DNA of 64,000 nucleotides from WSZJ01 sp964590435 (GCA_964590435.1 CAZPWT010000040.1:74681-138680); one strand, 5' to 3'. Counted from the stretch's first letter, positions 39,928-47,995 are shown. Numbers and translations: made by a program. The notes: generated by a model from the sequence alone, not told the origin.

Positions 39928-40764
39928 ATGAAGCCTGCCCTGCTCTTCGCCCTCGCCGCGCTCGCCGCCGCCGCCCTCGCCGAGGGGTTCATCATCCACC
40001 GCCAGGAGAAGCGCCTCCGCGAGCTCGAGGCGGCCCAGGCGCGGCAGGCGACGCCGGAAGGCGCGGCGGAGCTCGTGAAGCGCGCCGGAATCGATCCCGC
40101 GGCCGAGTCCTCTTCCCCCGCCGCCGCGGCGCGCGAAGCCCGCAAGGCCGCCGATGCCGCCGTTGCCGAGCGTTCCACCGAACTCGAACGCCGCCTCGAG
40201 ACGCTCGAAAAGAACGCCCTCGCCGCGGCCGCCGGCGGAACCGGGAGCGACCCGGCCGCGATCGACGACCTCGTCGCCAAGAAGGTCGACGAGAAGATGG
40301 AAGGCGCGAACAAGAAAAAGAAGGGCGGACTCTTCGGCGACGACAACAAGCGCCCGCTCGCCGACATCTCCAAGGACCTCGCGCTGACCGAGCTGCAGGA
40401 AGACCAGATGGCCGAGGCGATCAACGCTTCGCAGAAGCTCTGCTTCGGCATCATCACGACGCCGCGGAACGACGGCACCAATGTGCTCGACGACATCGTG
40501 GTCGCCATGCAGGACCCGGAGCACGCCGAGGAAAAAGTGAAGGCCGCGTTCATGCAGATCTTCACCGCGAAGATCCCGGGGTCCGACGAGACCTACCTGG
40601 GGCGGATCATGAAGGAAAAGCAGGTCCTTCAGGAGGACTTCAAGAAGATCCTCACCGAGGACCAGATGAAGAAATTCACGCGGCTGGGACAGGACCCGCA
40701 CGAGATCCAGACGGGATACGACCCGTACGGCGAGTACCTGACGGAGCGGCTGGGGAAGAAGTAG
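39928..40764 (+). CDS. Exported coiled-coil protein of unknown function
   Basis: A 278-residue protein with an N-terminal hydrophobic signal/anchor (MKPALLFALAALAAAALAEG). Residues about 25–120 form charged, Ala-rich coiled coil (RQEKRLRELEAAQARQA; TELERRLETLEKNALAA). The C-terminal 150 residues are helical (LADISKDLALTELQEDQMAE; SDETYLGRIMKEKQVLQEDF). This layout of signal, coiled coil and helical tail (…GYDPYGEYL…) recurs in planctomycete genomes without assigned role; that statement is from general impression. Convergent with the helical-repeat gene across a strong palindrome. Confidence 0.6.
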   Translation: MKPALLFALAALAAAALAEGFIIHRQEKRLRELEAAQARQATPEGAAELVKRAGIDPAAESSSPAAAAREARKAADAAVAERSTELERRLETLEKNALAAAAGGTGSDPAAIDDLVAKKVDEKMEGANKKKKGGLFGDDNKRPLADISKDLALTELQEDQMAEAINASQKLCFGIITTPRNDGTNVLDDIVVAMQDPEHAEEKVKAAFMQIFTAKIPGSDETYLGRIMKEKQVLQEDFKKILTEDQMKKFTRLGQDPHEIQTGYDPYGEYLTERLGKK

Positions 40765-40777
40765 CCGCGCGCCGGTC

Positions 40778-40817
40778 TTGACGCAGCGCGTCAACGCTTG
40801 TTGACGCGCTGCGTCAA
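40778..40817. terminator. Perfect 17-bp inverted repeat between convergent genes
   Basis: TTGACGCAGCGCGTCAA (40778–40794) and TTGACGCGCTGCGTCAA (40801–40817) are exact reverse complements around a 6-base loop. It lies between two genes that end toward each other (stops at 40764 and 40822), fitting a bidirectional terminator, although there is no long T tract. Each arm is itself a near-palindrome and the same 17-mer type occurs elsewhere in the window. Confidence 0.6.
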
Positions 40818-40821
40818 TTCC

Positions 40822-41610
40822 TCACTTCAGCGATTTCTCGTTCTCCCGCCACCACTTCTGCCACGCCGCGTTCCACCGCGCGGCATCCGTGTCGCGCTGC
40901 GACGGGATGTCGTTGCAGCCCGTCACCTCCGGCAGCGCCATCGAGACCGCCATCCACGCCGCGCTGTTCCCCTCGGTCACGTTCTTCGAGAAATACGACG
41001 CAAGCGCGTCCACCAGCGCCTTCGCCACGACCTTGCTCTTCTTGAAACCCTTGCAGTTCTCCGCGGCCGCCTTGCAGACCCACGGGTTCGCGCTCTTGAT
41101 CCCCTTCTCCATCGCCGCCGCCGCGCCCGCCTGCGTCGTCAGCCTCCCCAGCCCCGCGTAGAAACTGGTCAGCACGCGGAGCTGCTCCTCCCACTTGTGC
41201 ACCTCCGCGTCCTTCGACGGCTTTTCCATCGCGATCGGCTTCTCCTGCTTGGCCACCTCCGCCGCGAGCGTCTGCGCCGCCATCGCCTCGTCCCCGCACT
41301 CCGCCAGCCGCTCGGCGGCGTACCCCTTCACCGTCGGCTCCGGGTCCGAGATCATCTTCAAGAGCTCGTTCGTGATCTTTTTTGAACGCGCGTTCAAATG
41401 CTTCCCGGCCGCTTCCGCGATCCGGTCAATCCCGCTGCGGCGCTTCTCGAGGTCCTTGTCCTTGAGAAGCGCGGCCGCTTCCTTGATGGCGGCGTCGTCC
41501 GCGCCCTCGTGGGCGGGGCAGATTTTCCCGGGTTTGCAGGCGGCGCAGTCCTCGGCTTGCGCCGCAAGGGCGGCGCAGAGGACCAGGGCGATGACGGCGA
41601 GCGTTTTCAT
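40822..41610 (-). CDS. Exported HEAT-like helical repeat protein
   Basis: A 262-residue protein from ATG 41610 with a signal peptide (MKTLAVIALVLCAALAAQAE). Just after it comes a Cys cluster (CAACKPGKICPAHEG), perhaps metal-binding or disulfide-bonded. The rest is helical with HEAT-like pairs (LLKDKDLEKRRSGIDRIAEA; SDPEPTVKGYAAERLAECGD; GIKSANPWVCKAAAENCKGF). The C-terminus is rich in Trp (WNAAWQKWWRENEKSLK). Function unknown; probably a periplasmic interaction scaffold. A 17-bp TTGACGCATTGCGTCAA palindrome lies 24 bases upstream of the start, where it could bind a regulator. Confidence 0.65.
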   Translation of the reverse strand: MKTLAVIALVLCAALAAQAEDCAACKPGKICPAHEGADDAAIKEAAALLKDKDLEKRRSGIDRIAEAAGKHLNARSKKITNELLKMISDPEPTVKGYAAERLAECGDEAMAAQTLAAEVAKQEKPIAMEKPSKDAEVHKWEEQLRVLTSFYAGLGRLTTQAGAAAAMEKGIKSANPWVCKAAAENCKGFKKSKVVAKALVDALASYFSKNVTEGNSAAWMAVSMALPEVTGCNDIPSQRDTDAARWNAAWQKWWRENEKSLK

Positions 41611-41634
41611 CGGTGACTCCTCCCCCGTGGCTGG

Positions 41635-41651
41635 TTGACGCATTGCGTCAA
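41635..41651. promoter_or_regulatory. TTGACGCATTGCGTCAA palindrome upstream of exported protein gene
   Basis: A 17-base palindrome (7-base arms, 3-base centre) between the divergent HEAT-like and TusA-like genes. Size and symmetry suit a dimeric regulator, but the same sequence also forms the arms of the 40778–40817 hairpin, so it may instead be a dispersed repeat. Confidence 0.4.
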
Positions 41652-41725
41652 CGGGAGGCGGGACTTCCCCGCCAGGCCCGGGATTGTATCCGCGCCCCGT
41701 CCCCGGTAGCATTTTTCCCGATCCC

Positions 41726-41980
41726 ATGGCCACCCCCCTGTCCGCCGGACCCCGTGTCGCCGACCTTCGCGGCGAGCGCTGCCCGTACACGTTCATCAAG
41801 GCGAGGCTGGCGCTCGAAGAGCTGGCGCCGGGAGAGGCGCTCGAAGTCATCCTGGATTTTCGGCCGGCGTGGGAGCGGGTTCCGGCGAGCCTGGCGGTCC
41901 TGGGTCACGTGCTGGAAGAGTGGGTCGAGGGACCCGGGGAGGCGAGGCGGTTCATTTTCCGGCGCGGGATCGAGAGTTAA
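41726..41980 (+). CDS. TusA/SirA-family sulfur carrier-like protein
   Basis: An 84-residue cytosolic protein. The core ADLRGERCPYTFIKARLALE contains the TusA Cys-Pro motif in the usual place (about residue 18), followed by the beta-alpha-beta continuation ALEVILDFRPAWERVPASLA. TusA passes persulfide sulfur to tRNA thiolation or molybdenum cofactor routes. The motif is CPYT rather than the classical CPxP. ATG 41726 gives the normal length; an ATA/ATG further upstream would add 14 residues. Convergent with parB across a 145-base AT-rich gap. Confidence 0.7.
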   Translation: MATPLSAGPRVADLRGERCPYTFIKARLALEELAPGEALEVILDFRPAWERVPASLAVLGHVLEEWVEGPGEARRFIFRRGIES

Positions 41981-42125
41981 GACTGAAACTCGAGTAGGGT
42001 TCGTATAGAGAGCATTGTCATTAGGATGCTTCTTATAAGTCGCTTATTGAACGGATTGTCATCCCTAAGACGCCAAGACTGTGCCCCGCTCTCCAATGTG
42101 TGCACCAGTGGCAGCTTTTCCGCGG
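41981..42125. other. AT-rich intergenic gap between tusA-like gene and parB
   Basis: The 145 bases between the convergent tusA-like and parB genes are much lower in G+C than the surroundings (for example TCATTAGGATGCTTCTTATA). No RNA gene, hairpin with T tract or coding frame was recognised. Confidence 0.4.
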
Positions 42126-43001
42126 CTACTCCGCACCCATTTTTCCAACCACCCGATCGAAGTCGTCCAGGTTGTAGAACTCGATGATGATGGCCCCCCG
42201 GCCCTTACCCATCCGGACCTTGACCTTCGTCTCGAAGCGCCGGCGCAGGCGCTCTTCCCAATCCTTGATGACTGAGTTGCTGACTTGGCTTGCATCCTCG
42301 GTTTTCGGCAGGGGCGGCGCCTTCAGGTTCTGAACCAGCTTCTCCAGCTTCCGAACGGACATCCCTTCGCGCTCGATGCGCTTCGCGAGAACGAGCTGTT
42401 CGGCGGGTGAAGAGAGCGCGACGATGCTCCTTGCGTGCCCCATGCTGATTGTTCCACGTGAAACAGCGTCGCGGATGAGCTCCGGGAGGTCAAGAAGCCT
42501 CAAGAAGTTGGTCACGGTCGAGCGATCGAGCCCCAATCTCGCGGAAACCGCTTCGTGCGTAAGCCGGAATCGCTCGATCAGCGCCTTGAAGGCCTGCGCC
42601 TTTTCAATCGGGTTCAGATCCTTGCGCTGCAGGTTCTCGACCAGGGCCACCTCGAGCATCCCCCGGTCGTCCATTTCGCGGACGACAACAGGAGCGGTCT
42701 CCCGACCCAAGTGCTGGAGCGCCCGGAATCGGCGCTCGCCGGCGACGATCTGGTAGTTCTCGCCGGCTTTGCGGACGACGATCGGCTGGATCAGCCCTTG
42801 TTCGCGGATGCTCGAAGCGAGCTCTTCGATCTCGGCGCCATCCCAGACCTTTCGGGGCTGGAAGGGGTTCGGGCGGATCTGCTTGGTGGGGATCTCCAGG
42901 GTGCCGGAAGCTGCAGCGGACACGGCGGCGGGCTCCGTCGGGTTCCCGAGGGCTTCGCCTAGAAGGTAATCCAGCCCTTTACCGAGTTTCTTGCCTTTCA
43001 T
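42126..43001 (-). CDS. parB: Chromosome-partitioning protein ParB
   Basis: A 291-residue ParB/Spo0J protein. N-terminal CTP-binding motifs: IRPNPFQPRKVWDGAEIEEL, GLIQPIVVRK, GERRFRALQHLG and ENLQRKDLNPIEKAQAFKAL. Then the helix-turn-helix (GLDRSTVTNFLRLLDLPELI, GTISMGHARSIVAL) and the C-terminal dimerisation domain ending VVGKMGAE. It loads onto parS and slides along DNA as a CTP-switch clamp, spreading from the origin. It overlaps the upstream parA by 23 bases, so the two are co-translated. G+C is lower than the average here. A perfect parS lies within the gene (42450–42465). Confidence 0.9.
   Translation of the reverse strand: MKGKKLGKGLDYLLGEALGNPTEPAAVSAAASGTLEIPTKQIRPNPFQPRKVWDGAEIEELASSIREQGLIQPIVVRKAGENYQIVAGERRFRALQHLGRETAPVVVREMDDRGMLEVALVENLQRKDLNPIEKAQAFKALIERFRLTHEAVSARLGLDRSTVTNFLRLLDLPELIRDAVSRGTISMGHARSIVALSSPAEQLVLAKRIEREGMSVRKLEKLVQNLKAPPLPKTEDASQVSNSVIKDWEERLRRRFETKVKVRMGKGRGAIIIEFYNLDDFDRVVGKMGAE
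42450..42465. promoter_or_regulatory. parS: parS centromere site inside parB
   Basis: TGTTCCACGTGAAACA matches the parS consensus TGTTnCACGTGAAACA exactly. On the parB coding strand it encodes the V-S-R-G-T stretch ahead of ISMGHA. A parS inside the ParB gene is also known in Bacillus subtilis spo0J. It should be a ParB loading point and hints that oriC is close. Confidence 0.9.
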
Positions 43002-43749
43002 GGTTGAGAATCTCCCAAGCGAGTTCGAGGTAGGCCCGGACGCCCCGCGACTCGGGGGCCTGGATGACAGCGGGGATGCCCAGGGCAGTGGATTGCGAGA
43101 GGACGGGGTCCCGGGGAATGACAGCTTTGTGGAGGATCGAAGAGAAGTGCCGCTCGACCTCGGCGCGAACCTGCGAGGAGTGCTCGTCTCCAGGGGTGAA
43201 CATCGTCAGCACGACACCGGTCCGAGGCGCCCGGGACCCGCTCGCCTGCAGCTCCTGGAGGCGCTTGAGCATGGCGGTCAGGCCTTCGATGGAGAAAAAC
43301 TCGCACTGGACAGGGATGCAGGTGTACTGCGCCTGCCGAATCGCGGTATTCGGGAGAATTCCGAAGGCGGGGGGGCAATCCAGGATGACGTAATCCCAGG
43401 CGGCGGCGATCTGGTCGAGGATCCCCTCGAGGCGCTCCATGAGCAGGGGCTGGCTCCGGATTTCTTCTTCGATCGCACCGGAGCGGCGGCCGAGGGGGAG
43501 GACGAAGAGGTCGTCGCAGTAGCAGGGGCAAGCGACATCGGAGAGAGGGACGTTGTCGAGGAGGACGCTGGCGAGGCCCGGCTTGTCTTCCTTGCGGACG
43601 CCGAGGCCGCTGGTGGCGTTTCCCTGGAGGTCGAGGTCGAGGATGAGGGTCTTGCGGCCGGTCAGGGCGAGGAGGGTCCCGAGGTTGATCGCGGAGGTCG
43701 TCTTGCCGACGCCTCCTTTGTGGTTCGCGATCGCGAGAACGTACCCCAT
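42979..43749 (-). CDS. parA: Chromosome-partitioning ATPase ParA/Soj
   Basis: A 256-residue ParA. ATG 43749 leads directly into MGYVLAIANHKGGVGKTTSA, with the deviant Walker A KGGVGKT at residues 11–17. Further motifs: LLALTGRKTLILDLDLQGNA, the Walker B-like YVILDCPPAFGIL, and PRDPVLSQSTALGIPAVI. ParA forms ATP-dependent dimers on nucleoid DNA and moves ParB–parS complexes. Longer upstream starts add Arg/Gly-rich residues and were rejected. Divergent from the acylphosphatase gene across 141 bases. Confidence 0.9.
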   Translation of the reverse strand: MGYVLAIANHKGGVGKTTSAINLGTLLALTGRKTLILDLDLQGNATSGLGVRKEDKPGLASVLLDNVPLSDVACPCYCDDLFVLPLGRRSGAIEEEIRSQPLLMERLEGILDQIAAAWDYVILDCPPAFGILPNTAIRQAQYTCIPVQCEFFSIEGLTAMLKRLQELQASGSRAPRTGVVLTMFTPGDEHSSQVRAEVERHFSSILHKAVIPRDPVLSQSTALGIPAVIQAPESRGVRAYLELAWEILNHERQETR

Positions 43750-43890
43750 ACGTGCATCTTTTCCGAATTCAGTGCCCGCTAAATGCCCTATTCCGCGGAC
43801 CATTATATGCCTCGCCTCCTCCGCGCGCAATTCTCTGCTGCCGATCCTCCCGTTTCCCGAATCCGGCCACCCTGCTACAATCCTCCCCCC

Positions 43891-44166
43891 ATGACACCCG
43901 ACTGCCTCGACATCGTTTTCCGCGGCCGCGTCCAGGGCGTCGGTTTCCGCGCGCGCGCCGCCGCCGCCGCCGCGCGGTGCGGGGTCCGCGGGTGGGTTCG
44001 CAACGAGCCGGACGGGACGGTCCGGTGCATCGCCGAAGGGGACCCGGCGGCGACTTCCTCGTTTATTGAGTCTCTTTTGAATGAAATGTCTCGCTATATA
44101 GAGCGTCACGACGTGCAGACGCTTCGCACGGCTGACACTTTCTCTTCATTTGAAGTGAGATACTGA
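43891..44166 (+). CDS. acyP: Acylphosphatase
   Basis: A 91-residue cytosolic enzyme hydrolysing acyl phosphates. It has both signatures: the phosphate loop FRGRVQGVGFRARA with the catalytic Arg, and GWVRNEPDGTVRCIAEGD with the catalytic Asn. The length is normal. Start at ATG 43891. The last third is less GC-rich (ESLLNEMSRYIERHDVQTLR). The next gene starts 8 bases downstream, so the two may be one transcript. Confidence 0.85.
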   Translation: MTPDCLDIVFRGRVQGVGFRARAAAAAARCGVRGWVRNEPDGTVRCIAEGDPAATSSFIESLLNEMSRYIERHDVQTLRTADTFSSFEVRY

Positions 44167-44174
44167 TACAAAGT

Positions 44175-45407
44175 ATGTATAAATCACTCGTCGTCGCGAT
44201 GCACACGGCGCACCAGTCCTTGCGCCAGCCGCTCTTCTGGATCCTCACCTCCTGCTTCGCGGGCATGATCTGGGCCTCCCAGTTCTTCACCATGTTCACG
44301 CTCGACGAAACCCTCGAGGGCACGCTTCTCCGCGAGATGGGCATTTCCTCCATCGCGCTCTGCGGCGCCCTCCTTGCGGTGCTGCTCTCCTGGCTCGTCA
44401 TCACCCGCGACATGGAGCGCCTCGTCGCGCTGACCGTCCTTTCCAAGCCGATCTCCCGCGCACAGTTCCTCGCGGGGAAGTTCGCCGGGATCCTCGTCTC
44501 CGTCGGCTTCTCCAGCGCCGTCCTCACGGGCGTCCTGATCGCGACGGTGTGGCAGAAGGAAGCGGGCCCGCGGCAGCTGGAGCTGACGGCGGCGGAAGAG
44601 ATCACGTACCACGACAAGGGAGACTTCGGCGCACAAATTGTCAGCGTCAAGGGAATCCCTGAGGATGCTCCCTTCCGGGCGGTTGTTTCTCTCTCGCGCC
44701 CGTTCCCCGAGGACCATTCTTTCGCCGAGCGACTCGCCCATCGCCCCGATGGTGGCCGCTTCGCCCAGGGGCAGCTCCACGTCTTCAAGGACGACACGCC
44801 GCGGCAGTGGCTCATCCTCCGCAGCTGGAACGAGGGCGGGAAAGGCATGGTCGAGGTCGCCGTCGGCCAGCCCTGGCGCTCGCGTGAAAATGGCGACCCC
44901 CTCGTCTCGACCTCCGACCCGTCCCTCGCCCGCGCCGAACTCCCGCCCTCCGCCGGCGAAGCCCGCGTCGCCCCCTCGCGCCACGGCGCCGCGCAGATCG
45001 CCTGGGCACGCTTCTGGACCTTCGACGCCCTCCAGATCGCCAAGGGCGCCTTCCTCGCCGTCCTCCGCGTCGCCATCCTCCTCGCCTTCTCCGCCTCGCT
45101 CGCGCCGCATTTCCCGCTCGTCGTCAACGGCGCCGTCTCCTTCGTCCTCTTCCTCCTCGGCCACGTCTCCAATTACGTCTTCCAGGCCCTCGCCACGCCC
45201 TCCCACAGCCCCGCCGTCCGCCTGTGCGCCCGGATTTTTTACGCGATCTTTCCCAATCTCGAGAATTCGCGTGTAGAATCCCTCGTCGCGGCCGGCCGGG
45301 AAATCTCGCTCTCCTACGTCTGCTGGAGCGCGGGTTATGGCTTCGCCTACGCGGCGCTCGTTCTCGTCGCGGGCGCAGCTTTTTTCTCGCGCAAGGAGAT
45401 CCGCTGA
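44175..45407 (+). CDS. ABC-2-type permease-like membrane protein
   Basis: A 410-residue integral membrane protein. Hydrophobic segments: about 20–38 (PLFWILTSCFAGMIWASQFF), 58–77 (SIALCGALLAVLLSWLVI), 103–123 (FAGILVSVGFSSAVLTGVLI), a long extracytoplasmic loop (about 125–275), then about 285–305, 315–335 and 385–403. The layout and the 'VLSKPISRAQFLAGKFAG' loop are typical of ABC-2 permeases. No ATPase gene is adjacent, so a partner must lie elsewhere. Transcribed with acylphosphatase and possibly with the phosphoesterase downstream (25-base gap). Confidence 0.65.
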   Translation: MYKSLVVAMHTAHQSLRQPLFWILTSCFAGMIWASQFFTMFTLDETLEGTLLREMGISSIALCGALLAVLLSWLVITRDMERLVALTVLSKPISRAQFLAGKFAGILVSVGFSSAVLTGVLIATVWQKEAGPRQLELTAAEEITYHDKGDFGAQIVSVKGIPEDAPFRAVVSLSRPFPEDHSFAERLAHRPDGGRFAQGQLHVFKDDTPRQWLILRSWNEGGKGMVEVAVGQPWRSRENGDPLVSTSDPSLARAELPPSAGEARVAPSRHGAAQIAWARFWTFDALQIAKGAFLAVLRVAILLAFSASLAPHFPLVVNGAVSFVLFLLGHVSNYVFQALATPSHSPAVRLCARIFYAIFPNLENSRVESLVAAGREISLSYVCWSAGYGFAYAALVLVAGAAFFSRKEIR

Positions 45408-45432
45408 GCGGCGGGGTGGGGAACACAGCTCG

Positions 45433-46155
45433 ATGAAATACGGCATCCTGGGTGACATCCACGCCAATCTAGAGGCGCTGGAAGCGGTTCTGGCCGCGAT
45501 GGAGAAGCACAAACCCGACAAGCTCATGTGCGTGGGCGACGTGGTCGGGTACGGTGCGGAACCGGCGGCATGCATCGCGAAGATCCGCGAGATCGGCGCG
45601 ACCACGGTCGCCGGCAACCACGACTTCGCGACCATCGACAAGATCAACGTCGATTTCTTCAACAGTTACGCGCGGGAAGCGGCGCTCTGGACCCGGCGGA
45701 TCCTGAACAAGGAAGAGAAGGCGTGGCTGGCGAGCCTGCCGCTGGTCGAGCTGATCGACGACTGCACGCTCGTCCACGCGACGCTTCATTCGCCCGAGCT
45801 GTTCGAGTACATCCAGACGTCCTACGACGCGCACCTGTCGTTCGAGCAGATGACGACGCACATCTGTTTCCTCGGGCATTCGCACGTGCCGGTGACGTTC
45901 ATCCAGAAGCGGTCGGTGTCGTTCACGATGGAGCCGAAGATCCAGGTGGACCCGAACGCGAAGACGATCGTGAACGTGGGGAGCGTCGGGCAGCCGCGCG
46001 ACGAGAACCCGGACGCGGCGTTCGCGATCTACGACGAGGCGACGCGGACGATGGAGATCACGCGGATCCCGTACGACATCGAGAAGGCCGCGGGAAAGAT
46101 CGTGAAAGCCGGTCTGCCGGAAATCCTGGCGGAACGGCTTCGGTACGGCCGTTAG
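45433..46155 (+). CDS. YfcE/MJ0936-like metallophosphoesterase
   Basis: A 240-residue calcineurin-like phosphoesterase. All dinuclear metal blocks are visible: GDIHANLEALEAVL, GDVVGYGAEP, GNHDFA, ATLHSPELFEY, and GHSHVPVTF. Proteins with this exact block order are usually small cytosolic phosphodiesterases with unclear physiological substrates. Start at ATG 45433 puts the first metal ligand at residue 8. Downstream is a CBS-pair gene 71 bases on, same strand. Confidence 0.8.
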   Translation: MKYGILGDIHANLEALEAVLAAMEKHKPDKLMCVGDVVGYGAEPAACIAKIREIGATTVAGNHDFATIDKINVDFFNSYAREAALWTRRILNKEEKAWLASLPLVELIDDCTLVHATLHSPELFEYIQTSYDAHLSFEQMTTHICFLGHSHVPVTFIQKRSVSFTMEPKIQVDPNAKTIVNVGSVGQPRDENPDAAFAIYDEATRTMEITRIPYDIEKAAGKIVKAGLPEILAERLRYGR

Positions 46156-46226
46156 GCTTCCGTCCCGCGGCGGCCCGGGGGGCGCGGCGGGATTTCAACT
46201 CTGACACAACACGCGGGGGTGCCCGG

Positions 46227-46703
46227 ATGGTGCCGAGATCGGTGGCGGACATCATGTCGAGGAACGTGAAGAGCGTGCAGCGCGGGACGCCGCTGTTGGA
46301 TGCGGTGAAGGAGATGCACCTGCACAACATCGGCGCGCTCGTCATCACGGAGCAGGGAAGGCCGGTCGGGATTTTCAGCGAGCGCGATCTCTTGAAGCGC
46401 GTGGTGGCGACGGGGCTGGACCCGCGCGGGGCGACGGTGGACCAGGCGATGACGGGGAAGCTGATCAGCGTGCCGCCGGACGAGAGCTTCGCGAGCCTGT
46501 GCGAGAAGATGCACGTCGGGAATTTCCGGCACCTGCCGGTGATCGACGGCGAGAAGCTGATGGGGATGGTGAGCGTGCGCGACGTGCTGTCGGTCGTGGC
46601 GCGGGAAGGCCTCGGGATCGTGCCGCCGCAGCGTGCGTCGCGGGCGGGCAAGAAGAAAGCGTCGAAGGCGAAGCCTGCGAAGAAGGGTAAGAACAAGAAA
46701 TAA
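46227..46703 (+). CDS. CBS-domain pair protein
   Basis: A 158-residue protein with two CBS motifs: MSRNVKSVQRGTPLLDAVKE through FSERDLLKRVV, and MTGKLISVPPDESFASLCEK through MVSVRDVLSVV. The final 28 residues are lysine-rich (AKPAKKGKNKK), suggesting nucleic-acid or acidic-protein contact. CBS pairs bind adenosyl nucleotides and act as energy sensors. ATG 46227 begins with MVPRSVADIM. It is followed by a strong terminator. Confidence 0.75.
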   Translation: MVPRSVADIMSRNVKSVQRGTPLLDAVKEMHLHNIGALVITEQGRPVGIFSERDLLKRVVATGLDPRGATVDQAMTGKLISVPPDESFASLCEKMHVGNFRHLPVIDGEKLMGMVSVRDVLSVVAREGLGIVPPQRASRAGKKKASKAKPAKKGKNKK

Positions 46704-46709
46704 GAACGG

Positions 46710-46896
46710 CAGTTGCGAGTTGCGAGTTGCGGGTTGCGAGGAACGGCAACGACAACGGCCCCGGCGATATGCCGGGGCCGTTTTGTTTCGTACTCGCTGC
46801 GGACCAACTCCTGCCCTTGCCCTTGCCCTTGCCCTTGCCCTTGCCCTTGCCCTTGCCCTTGCCCTTGCCCTCCCTCGCAACTCGCAACTCGCAACT
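46710..46896. repeat. Inverted iterated GAGTTGC repeats enclosing ten TGCCCT units
   Basis: Left arm about 46710–46742 repeats GAGTTGC/GGGTTGC; right arm about 46872–46896 carries CTCGCAACTCGCAACTCGC, its reverse complement. Between them lie the terminator hairpin and ten perfect TGCCCT hexamers (46812–46871). The whole 194-base gap is therefore repeat. The hexamers are a microsatellite likely to vary in number. It is not a CRISPR array, because unique spacers are absent. Confidence 0.7.
46754..46788 (+). terminator. Rho-independent terminator after the CBS gene
   Basis: A 12-bp perfect stem, AACGGCCCCGGC with GCCGGGGCCGTT, closes a GATAT loop (46754–46782), and the stem runs into TTTTGTTT. 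This is the clearest intrinsic terminator in the window and stops transcription from the plus-strand genes before the convergent SPFH operon. Confidence 0.85.
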
Positions 46897-46897
46897 G

Positions 46898-47995
46898 TTA
46901 TACGGCCGTTCCGCACCCGGCACAGAACTTCGCCCCCGGCGCCAGAACCGCATTGCACTTCGCGCAACTCGCCTGCTGCGGCTTGCCGCACGACGCGCAG
47001 AACTTCGCCGTGGGGGAGGGAAGCGGCTCCTTGCAGGCGATGCAGAGCGTCGCGGTCGAGGCGCCGCAGTTCGCGCAGAACTTCGCGCCCTTGGCGACCG
47101 GCGACTTGCACTTCGGGCACGGCTCCGTCGCGGCCGCGCCGCCGCCGCCCTGCTGGACTTGCGGCTGCGACTGGAGATTGGCGGCCATCATCTGCGGCAT
47201 CATCATCCCCGCGCCGAGGCCGACGCCCATGCCGGCCATCCCGCTCGGGTTCTTCGCCGCCTCGATCATCGCGTCCGCGGCCTTCTTCTTCGCGTAGACG
47301 TCCATCGCGGGCCCGAGGATCCCCGCCTTCTGCCGCTCGCGGATCGACTCCTGCACGTCGGGCGGCGGCGTGATCGCCCCGAGCACGAACGACGTGATCT
47401 CGACGCCGTAGCGCTCGAAATCGGAGGACACTTTCGCCTTGAGAAGCTGCGCGATCTCGTTGTAGTTCTTCGCGAGGTCCATCATCGTCGTCATCTTCTC
47501 GCCCAGCGCGTCCACCAGCTGCTGCACGATCAGGTCGCGCAGCCACTCCTCCAGCTCCGCCACCCGGTAGACCGATTTCTGCCCCACCACCGTCCCCACG
47601 AGCAGCTTCGGGTCGCGGATCTTCAGGCTGAATTTCCCGAACGCCCGCAGGTCGATCATCTCGAACACCGAGTCCCGGAACGTCACCGGCTCCTTCGTCC
47701 CCCACTTCAGGTCCAGCATGTCCTTCATGTTCAGGAACACGACCTCGACGGGGAAAGGCGTCGTGCCGCCGAAGGGGATGTTCATGAGCGTGCTGAGCAT
47801 CGGGATGTTCTGGGTCGTGAGCGTGTAGCGCCCGGGCCCGAACGTGTCGAGCGCCTTGCCGTCGCGGTAAAAGACCGCCGCCTGCGTCTCGCGCACGATG
47901 AGCTGCGACCCCGAGTTCACCGTCGCGGGGCCGATGCGCGTCGCCAGGTTCTGCCCGGACTCGTCGAGGTACTGCAGGACGTCGAAGATCGCCAT
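46898..47995 (-). CDS. SPFH/Band-7-like protein with three C-terminal zinc ribbons
   Basis: A 365-residue protein starting at ATG 47995. The N-terminal 260 residues form an SPFH domain of the YdjI/'virion core' type (LIVRETQAAVFYRDGKALDT, TTPFPVEVVFLNMKDML, GVEITSFVLGAITPPPDVQE). A Gly/Met-rich linker follows (MAGMGVGLGAGMMMPQMM). The tail has three zinc-ribbon units with CxxC pairs: CPKCKSPVAKGAKFCANCG, CIACKEPLPSPTAKFCASCG and CAKCNAVLAPGAKFCAGCG. SPFH proteins oligomerise on membranes. It is the last gene of a minus-strand operon with three preceding genes. Confidence 0.8.
   Translation of the reverse strand: MAIFDVLQYLDESGQNLATRIGPATVNSGSQLIVRETQAAVFYRDGKALDTFGPGRYTLTTQNIPMLSTLMNIPFGGTTPFPVEVVFLNMKDMLDLKWGTKEPVTFRDSVFEMIDLRAFGKFSLKIRDPKLLVGTVVGQKSVYRVAELEEWLRDLIVQQLVDALGEKMTTMMDLAKNYNEIAQLLKAKVSSDFERYGVEITSFVLGAITPPPDVQESIRERQKAGILGPAMDVYAKKKAADAMIEAAKNPSGMAGMGVGLGAGMMMPQMMAANLQSQPQVQQGGGGAAATEPCPKCKSPVAKGAKFCANCGASTATLCIACKEPLPSPTAKFCASCGKPQQASCAKCNAVLAPGAKFCAGCGTAV

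Noticed and set aside
46812..46871. Short regularly spaced repeats as a CRISPR array
   Set aside because: The units are contiguous hexamers with no unique spacers, and no cas genes are in the window.
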